Shown here piece after piece: positions 28,118 to 33,912 of a stretch of DNA of 33,912 bases. Source of the stretch: Omnitrophica bacterium RIFCSPLOWO2_01_FULL_45_10b (GTDB lineage Bacteria; Omnitrophota; Omnitrophia; Omnitrophales; Danuiimicrobiaceae); NCBI GenBank assembly GCA_001804205.1, contig MHFM01000015.1, positions 5,044-38,955 of the forward strand, read 5' to 3'. The stretch's first letter is position 1; each line of letters begins with the position of its first letter. The notes under the pieces were generated by a model. It searched no databases, was not told where the DNA came from, and saw only the letters and a list, made by a program, of their open reading frames with translations. A program made the translations under genes and the position numbers.

Positions 28118-28402
28118 ATGAAGATGCATTATCTCGACCAAATTGGAATGATTGCAAGCTTTGTGCTTCCTTTATTCAATATCCCTTTAGCCCTTAGGAT
28201 GATTCAACGCAAATCTTCCGATGACATCAGTCTCATTTGGGTGATAGGCGTTTGGGCCTGCATTATTTTAATGAGCCCTCGGGCCCTTACCTCAAGCGAC
28301 ACGGCTTTTAGGCTTTTTGGAATAATGAACCTGATTTTCTTTACTTTAGTCATGCTTTTCACATTTCGTTACCGCTCCTTCGGAAAGCAAAAAATTGATT
28401 GA
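28118..28402 (+). CDS. Small 3-TM membrane protein, PQ-loop/SemiSWEET-like
   Basis: 94 aa; QIGMIASFVLPLFNIPLALRMIQRKSSDDISLIWVIGVWAC resembles a PQ-loop half-repeat. Confidence 0.5.
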   Translation: MKMHYLDQIGMIASFVLPLFNIPLALRMIQRKSSDDISLIWVIGVWACIILMSPRALTSSDTAFRLFGIMNLIFFTLVMLFTFRYRSFGKQKID

Positions 28403-28543
28403 CCGGTTCAGTTAAAATCAGTAAGATCAATCCAGAAAAAGGGTGTCAAGCAGCCCCATAAATATCAGTTAACATTTGGTCCGTTTGGCCGATAAAATAA
28501 GTAATAAAATTTTCGTATTTTGTAAGTGTAAAGGGGGTGAGAA

Positions 28544-29083
28544 ATGACAAGCGTGGCGTCTAAAAATTTAAAATTCTTAGCGGTACTTGGCCTCTTAGTT
28601 AGTTCCGTTTTTCTTCTCACCCAAAGTGCATTTGCCGCTGTCACCATTGCCAATCAAACGGGTACCGTTAAGATTACAACCCCGGACGGACAAGTTACCA
28701 CTGTTGAAGCGGGCAATCCTCTCCCAAACATTCCAGCAGGTTCCACCATCGAAGTTGTTACCGGCAAAGCTGAGATTTCAGCCTCCGATGGCGATACCGT
28801 CAATGTGCTGGTAAATGATTCAACAGTTCAAGTTGGAAACGGAGCAAAAGTTTCTGTCCGAATTGATTTAAGAACTGGCAATGCCAATTTGGATGTTGTG
28901 GCTGGGAATGTTCAGGTGCTCAATCCTGATGGTACGACCACAGAGGTTAACGAAGGGGGTTCTTACGAAGCGCCTGCTTCTGAGCCTACACCATCAAGTG
29001 AAGTGGATACACCCGGAACCGATCCCGCTCAAAACACTGGCCGACAAGAAGATGCTGAATCGGGCAAAGTTAGCGGATACTAA
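28544..29083 (+). CDS. Secreted FecR-like protein associated with the EPS locus
   Basis: Signal peptide ending QSAFA; GTVKITTPDGQVTTVEAGNPLPNIPAGSTIEVVTGKAEI..VQVLNPDGTTTEVNEGGSY; stop is 1 nt before the next ATG (29085). Confidence 0.55.
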   Translation: MTSVASKNLKFLAVLGLLVSSVFLLTQSAFAAVTIANQTGTVKITTPDGQVTTVEAGNPLPNIPAGSTIEVVTGKAEISASDGDTVNVLVNDSTVQVGNGAKVSVRIDLRTGNANLDVVAGNVQVLNPDGTTTEVNEGGSYEAPASEPTPSSEVDTPGTDPAQNTGRQEDAESGKVSGY

Positions 29084-29084
29084 A

Positions 29085-30500
29085 ATGGGCAAAGCTTCTC
29101 ATATCGGCTTCATTCTTTTAATTCTCGTTGCCTTCGCGTTCCCTATTAATAGTGCAAGAGCTGACGTTGGCCCTACGTCTTTTAGCGGGAAAGTCAATGG
29201 GAAGAGTAATAGTGGGAAAATTGACGGGAAGAAAAAGCAGCAGGAGAATCAGCAAATAGAAAAGGTTGAAGCTAAAGAAAAACCAGCACCGGCCAAAAAG
29301 CAAGCTAAGGTAGACAAATCGACAGCGGTAAAAAAGAAAGTCAAAGCCGCAGAAGCAGAAGAGAGTGCGGAACCAAAACCTTGGTTTGATCTAGGCACGA
29401 TTGAAGAACAGCTTGTCAGAGATACCTTTCAAATTCACCCCCGCTTCAGAGGCGAATATACGTTAGACGATAACGTTTTACTTGAGTCGGCCGATGAGAA
29501 AATGGACTCTATTTTCCGGGAAATACCGGGCGTTGCCATTACCATTCCTTTCCTTGATCACCATGTAAAGGCTGACTACCAAGCTGCTTTCGAGCAATTT
29601 ATAAAATTTCCTAGGGAAAATACCGTTGACCAGCATTTCAAAAGCGAAGTCGCCCTCAATTTTACGGACATGTACGTTCGAGGCGGTCAAAGCATATCCC
29701 ACACTTCAAGCCGTTCCGGAACGACATTTACCGAGCGCGTCCCGCGTTTTGAAAGCAATACAGAAAGTTTGTTGGGCTATAAGTTCAACCGTTTTACGGT
29801 AGAGGGTGGTTACGACCATTTTTACCGTAGTTATGATAATACGCCTATGAAAGGCTTGAATTATAGTGCCCGGAAATTTCATGATCGGCTTTTGATGGAT
29901 TTAACCCCAAGCGGAAAAACTAAAATTTTCGTGGAACACGCGCTTACTTCTTATAACTATTGGAAAGACGCATCCCGAGACGGCACTGGAAACGAATTTT
30001 TAGCTGGTATTACGGGTTCTTTCTTTCCCAAAACCACGCTCTATTCTAAATTTGGTTTTGAACATATTGAGTACGAACACAACAAAGATCCCAATAACTT
30101 TGTCGCAGAAGTAGGCGCTTTGTATAAACCTCTTGCTAAAACAACCATTGATTTGGGCTGGGTCAGTGATGTGCAACAAGCGACCTATGCCACAACCACA
30201 GCTTACAAAGAAGACAAATTGTTTGTGCGCCTGCGGCAAGGTTTAACTGAGAAATTATCCGCAGAATCTAATTTTGCATACACGAGGCAGAAATATGATG
30301 AACTTGCCACACCGGTACCAGGTCTTCCTAAAAGTGTGCGCAGTGACAATCTATTGACGACCGATGTCAAGCTTTTATACCGGTTCAATAAGTGGGTGAG
30401 CGGCGATATCCAATATCAACTCAATCGCAGAGATTCGAACACATCGGTCTTTGACTTTACTAATAATTTAATGACCGTTGGCCTTACGTCCGAAATTTAA
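29085..30500 (+). CDS. Outer-membrane beta-barrel protein, EPS-associated
   Basis: Start ATG 29085 gives signal peptide MGKASHIGFILLILVAFAFPINSARA; Lys/Ala/Glu-rich linker, then alternating beta-strand pattern and C-terminal Phe/Ile strand. The track start at 28881 overlaps the previous gene in another frame. Confidence 0.75.
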   Translation: MGKASHIGFILLILVAFAFPINSARADVGPTSFSGKVNGKSNSGKIDGKKKQQENQQIEKVEAKEKPAPAKKQAKVDKSTAVKKKVKAAEAEESAEPKPWFDLGTIEEQLVRDTFQIHPRFRGEYTLDDNVLLESADEKMDSIFREIPGVAITIPFLDHHVKADYQAAFEQFIKFPRENTVDQHFKSEVALNFTDMYVRGGQSISHTSSRSGTTFTERVPRFESNTESLLGYKFNRFTVEGGYDHFYRSYDNTPMKGLNYSARKFHDRLLMDLTPSGKTKIFVEHALTSYNYWKDASRDGTGNEFLAGITGSFFPKTTLYSKFGFEHIEYEHNKDPNNFVAEVGALYKPLAKTTIDLGWVSDVQQATYATTTAYKEDKLFVRLRQGLTEKLSAESNFAYTRQKYDELATPVPGLPKSVRSDNLLTTDVKLLYRFNKWVSGDIQYQLNRRDSNTSVFDFTNNLMTVGLTSEI

Positions 30501-30545
30501 TCTGCTTGTCAATAGATCGCAAATCCAACCTCTCCCATCCCTTTT

Positions 30546-31217
30546 GTGATGAAGGACAATTTCTTCTTGTTTGACGCAAGCCACAGTTTAAAATCTGCAC
30601 GAAGGCAAAGTCTCAAAATCGCTATAGCTTCTTTCCTTTCGATTTTTCTTTTATCCATATTGGCGAGCCCTATTTGTTTGGCCGCCGATCAATTTCAACC
30701 GTTACCTTCCTCTTCAGGCCAAGCGGGCCTCAATGAGGATTATCACGTCGGGGCCAATGATCTTTTGGAAATTACAGTGGCCGGCGAAGAGGATCTTACG
30801 CAGGAGGTCCGGGTCAGCAACAACGGCTACGTCACTTATCCGCTCCTTGGGAGAATTAAAGTGGCTGAAATGTCTGTTACCCAACTGGAAGACTATCTGC
30901 GCAAGGCGCTCGCCAAAGATTACGTTCGGGATCCACAAGTTAGGGTATTCGTCAAAGAATTCAGCAATGTTTTTGTCTTGGGCCAAGTGAAAGAGCCCGG
31001 CCCATACCCTTTTAAAGGAGGCACCGTTGTCCAGGCCATTACGACGGCAGGGGGCTTTACAAAGATAGCGAATCAGCGTAAAGTGCGCATTGTACGCAGC
31101 GCAGGATCAGAGCGTAAGGTGATTCATGCCAATGTGTCCAGTATTACAAAAGGCGATGACGAAGACGTTTCCCTCGAACCTGGCGACACGGTGGTAGTAC
31201 CGGAAAGTTTTTTCTAA
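30546..31217 (+). CDS. Wza-type polysaccharide export protein (polysaccharide biosynthesis/export + SLBB)
   Basis: YHVGANDLLEITVAGEEDLTQEVRVSNNGYVTYPLLGRIKVAEMSVTQLEDYL; FVLGQVKEPGPYPFKGGTVVQAITTAGGFT. Confidence 0.93.
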   Translation: MMKDNFFLFDASHSLKSARRQSLKIAIASFLSIFLLSILASPICLAADQFQPLPSSSGQAGLNEDYHVGANDLLEITVAGEEDLTQEVRVSNNGYVTYPLLGRIKVAEMSVTQLEDYLRKALAKDYVRDPQVRVFVKEFSNVFVLGQVKEPGPYPFKGGTVVQAITTAGGFTKIANQRKVRIVRSAGSERKVIHANVSSITKGDDEDVSLEPGDTVVVPESFF

Positions 31218-31224
31218 AGGCCCA

Positions 31225-33069
31225 ATGAAAATTTTTCCATCTTCTAAAATCAGCGATGAGTTGCAGCTTTCGCTTTATGATTATTGGTACATCATTCAAA
31301 AGCGCAAGCGGCTTGCCCTTACGTTCTTTTTGATCGTAGTTATCTCAACCGCTTTGTATTCACTTTTATCCCCCAAAATTTATAAAGCTACGACCAGAAT
31401 ATTAATTGAACGATCCAATCAAAATATTCTTTCCTTTGATAATATTTTTCCGGTTCAAATGGCAGGGCTTGATTATTATCCTACCCAGTACAAAATACTT
31501 CGCAGCCGGTCGATTGCAAAACGGGTGATGGATGAACTTCATTTGTGGCCTCAATTTTCGTGGGCGAGCGATCCCCCCGCAGCATTTTTGCAAAAGGTTG
31601 ATATTGATCCGGTGAAGCAATCTCGCCTTGTTGATGTCAGCGCTTATTCGACAAGTCCCAAGCAGGCTGCCGATATGGCCAATGCCATGGTGAAATTTTA
31701 TATCGAACAAAACCTAAGCAATAAGTTAGCCATGACCCAACAAGCTGCCGAATGGTTGAAGGGCAGAAGCAAGGACGTACGAGAAAAACTGAGCAAATCC
31801 GAGCTTGAATTTGAAGCCATGAAACTTAAAAAGGAATTGACAGAGCTCAATGAAAAATATCTGCCAAAGCACCCAAAAATTATTCGTACTCAAGAACGCA
31901 TTCGTGTGATTGAGGAACAGTTTGGAGGAGGTATTTCTAAAGATTTTGCGAGCGGTGAAATTTCCACGCAATATAATCAGCTCCAGCGCGAAGTCGACAG
32001 CCAGGGGAAAATTTATGAGGCCATGCTGTCTCGTTTGAAGGAAACAAGCGCTTCCGAAGGAATTGAAGATACAAATGTTGTGGTCATTGATCGCGCCGAA
32101 GTTCCTACAAGGCCGGTAGCGCCACGGTTTTTTTTAAATGTTTTTCTGAGCATTTTGGTAGGCGCTTTTGGCGCCGCCGCTTTATGTATTATCTTTGAAT
32201 CGCTCGATAATACGGTTAAGACCCCTGAAGATATCGAAAAGCTGGGAGAATTACCTCTTTTGGGCGTGGTATCACATTGGGAAGCAGCGCAGAAACAATT
32301 GGTTGTACATGAAGACCGCTCTTCCGGTGTGGCCGAAGGATTCCGCGCGATTCGCACAAGCCTTCTTTTTTCCTCTCCAGATCACCCTCTTCGTACGTTG
32401 GTTATCACAAGCCCTTTTGCCGAGGAAGGCAAAACAATCGTTGCTTGCAATTTGGCAGCCACGATTGCTCAGAGCGGTGCCCGTGTTTTATTGGTGGATG
32501 CTGATATGCGAAGGCCGCGTGTGAATCAAGTATTTCAGCAAAATGGCGTGCATGGTTTAAGTCATGCTTTAACGGATTCCGCTAATCCATCCGGTTTCAT
32601 TCAGAAAACGAAAATCGAAAATCTCTCGGTGCTTTTTTGCGGTCCGCTTCCTCCGACACCTTCTGAAATGATCGGATCCCAGAAAATGCATCAGTTGATT
32701 GAAAAACTAAAAGGTCAATTTGACTACGTGCTTTTTGATTCACCGCCTTTTCTTGTTGTGACCGATCCCGTCGTGTTGTCTACGTTCGTAGATGGCGTAA
32801 TCATCGTGACACGTTACAATAAAACCCCAAAAGATGTAATTGCCCGCGGCAAGCAAAAGTTTTTGGGTGTCCAAGCAAAATTAGTTGGCGTTATCCTGAA
32901 TGACGTTGATTTGGAGCAGGAGCGCTATCGTTACCCTGCTTATTCTTATTATCATGACCCTCTTTCCGAAAAAGGGAAGGCCGATATTCCATCTCTTGTT
33001 GCGAAAGTAGCATCGGATCAGGACTCAGCCATTTCTTCCCATCCTCCTCGGAATTTCTCACCCAAGTAA
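31225..33069 (+). CDS. Wzc-like chain-length regulator / bacterial tyrosine kinase
   Basis: N-terminal Wzz domain; SPFAEEGKTIVACNLAATIAQSGARVLLVDADMRRP (Walker A/A'); FDYVLFDSPP; C-terminal Tyr cluster YRYPAYSYYHD. Confidence 0.93.
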   Translation: MKIFPSSKISDELQLSLYDYWYIIQKRKRLALTFFLIVVISTALYSLLSPKIYKATTRILIERSNQNILSFDNIFPVQMAGLDYYPTQYKILRSRSIAKRVMDELHLWPQFSWASDPPAAFLQKVDIDPVKQSRLVDVSAYSTSPKQAADMANAMVKFYIEQNLSNKLAMTQQAAEWLKGRSKDVREKLSKSELEFEAMKLKKELTELNEKYLPKHPKIIRTQERIRVIEEQFGGGISKDFASGEISTQYNQLQREVDSQGKIYEAMLSRLKETSASEGIEDTNVVVIDRAEVPTRPVAPRFFLNVFLSILVGAFGAAALCIIFESLDNTVKTPEDIEKLGELPLLGVVSHWEAAQKQLVVHEDRSSGVAEGFRAIRTSLLFSSPDHPLRTLVITSPFAEEGKTIVACNLAATIAQSGARVLLVDADMRRPRVNQVFQQNGVHGLSHALTDSANPSGFIQKTKIENLSVLFCGPLPPTPSEMIGSQKMHQLIEKLKGQFDYVLFDSPPFLVVTDPVVLSTFVDGVIIVTRYNKTPKDVIARGKQKFLGVQAKLVGVILNDVDLEQERYRYPAYSYYHDPLSEKGKADIPSLVAKVASDQDSAISSHPPRNFSPK

Positions 33070-33088
33070 TTGTCAGGGCCATAAGTGA

Positions 33089-33829
33089 ATGATTGACCTT
33101 CACACCCACGTGATTCCCGGCGTTGATGACGGAGCGCGTTCCTGGGAAGAAGCCCTTGCTATGTGCAGGATGGCGTGGGAAGATGGCACAAGAATTCTCG
33201 TGGCGACACCCCATCGGTTTAATGGTGTTTATGATCACGATACTGATCATATTGAAAGCCAACTTTTAGAATTAAGGAAACGCCTTCAAGAAGAGCAGAT
33301 TGAACTTGAAGTCTTACAAGGAGGGGAACTTTACAGCAGGCCCGACCTTCCAACACTTTTGGCTGAGGATCCGGCCCTGAGCCTTAACGGAACAAAACGC
33401 TATTTCCTTTTAGAATTTCCTCATTCCATTCTTCCTCCCGGCGCTCCCCAGTTAATTTTCCAACTCGCGCTTAAAAATTTTATCCCCATTATCGTGCATC
33501 CGGAGCGCAATTTATATCTTCAGAGGAAGCCTGAACTAGTGGAGGATTTTGTACGGCAAGGCGCCTTGTGCCAAATTACCGCGATGAGTGTTACGGGTGA
33601 GTTTGGCGTCAAACCGGCTGAGTGCGCCGAGGAACTTCTCAAGCGCAATTGCGTGCATGCCGTTGCTTCCGATACTCATAATATAAAAGGAAGGCCGCCG
33701 GTGCTCTCGAAGGCTTATCAAGAAGTGAGCCGGCGTTTTGGCGCCGATCGGGCACGCGATTTATTCGAACTATTTCCGAAGAAAATTTTAAAGGGCGAAA
33801 CAATTACTTATGTCAACTCCGCTTCTTGA
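33089..33829 (+). CDS. CpsB/CapC-type PHP-family tyrosine phosphatase
   Basis: MIDLHTHVIPGVDDGARSWEEALAMCRMAWEDGTRILVATPHR; IVHPERN; ASDTHNI. Confidence 0.94.
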   Translation: MIDLHTHVIPGVDDGARSWEEALAMCRMAWEDGTRILVATPHRFNGVYDHDTDHIESQLLELRKRLQEEQIELEVLQGGELYSRPDLPTLLAEDPALSLNGTKRYFLLEFPHSILPPGAPQLIFQLALKNFIPIIVHPERNLYLQRKPELVEDFVRQGALCQITAMSVTGEFGVKPAECAEELLKRNCVHAVASDTHNIKGRPPVLSKAYQEVSRRFGADRARDLFELFPKKILKGETITYVNSAS

Positions 33830-33912
33830 TATTCAAAATCAGAAAACCGGTGGTTTTGTCTTCCGTTTTTCCGATGGGTGGAAGCAGGCCATTATAGGCG
33901 GGCTTTATTTAA
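33810..33912 (+). CDS. N-terminus of a downstream protein, possibly an exosortase (partial)
   Basis: ATG 33810 overlaps the phosphatase end; MSTPLLDIQNQKTGGFVFRFSDGWKQAIIGGLYL runs off the window; family guessed from EPS context only. Confidence 0.4.
   Translation, partial: MSTPLLDIQNQKTGGFVFRFSDGWKQAIIGGLYL

Noticed and set aside
28881-29084. N-terminal extension of the beta-barrel ORF
   Set aside because: Overlaps the upstream gene out of frame; ATG 29085 gives a proper signal peptide.
1-33912. CRISPR arrays, tRNA/rRNA genes, prophage or transposase genes
   Set aside because: None could be recognised; the repeats seen are dispersed palindromes, not regularly spaced.

Overview
This looks like a gene-dense bacterial chromosomal window with about 28 confident or likely protein-coding genes, nearly all on the + strand. 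I saw no tRNA or rRNA genes, no CRISPR array and no transposase. Gene order: mgtE-type Mg transporter, GIY-YIG nuclease, Spy/CpxP-like protein, Dps, MlaC-like plus MMPL/RND pair, lipoprotein (-), typA, mtnA, ENKAFR-repeat secreted protein, crcB plus DUF190, TSUP permease, glpX, small secreted protein, YceI. These are followed by a Cys-rich secreted peptide, a DUF692(MNIO)-DUF2063 fusion, a DUF3313-like lipoprotein, SulP, DedA, H+-PPase, CstA, APC permease-USP fusion, RsmB-like methyltransferase, two small proteins, a SAM methyltransferase, and an exopolysaccharide locus (beta-barrel, Wza, Wzc/BY-kinase, CpsB-type phosphatase, start of one further ORF). The most interesting locus is 14150-17230, a bufferin/MNIO-RiPP-like operon. 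It has a Cys-rich precursor preceded by three strong adjacent hairpins, and its DUF692-DUF2063 fusion has a linker made of a translated, nested palindromic repeat. Related GTCAT...ATGAC-ended palindromic elements recur at 10373-10436, 19722-19785 and 22086-22273, and a 28-bp perfect palindrome sits in frame in the RsmB-like gene. All family names come from recognising motifs by eye; no database search was run.
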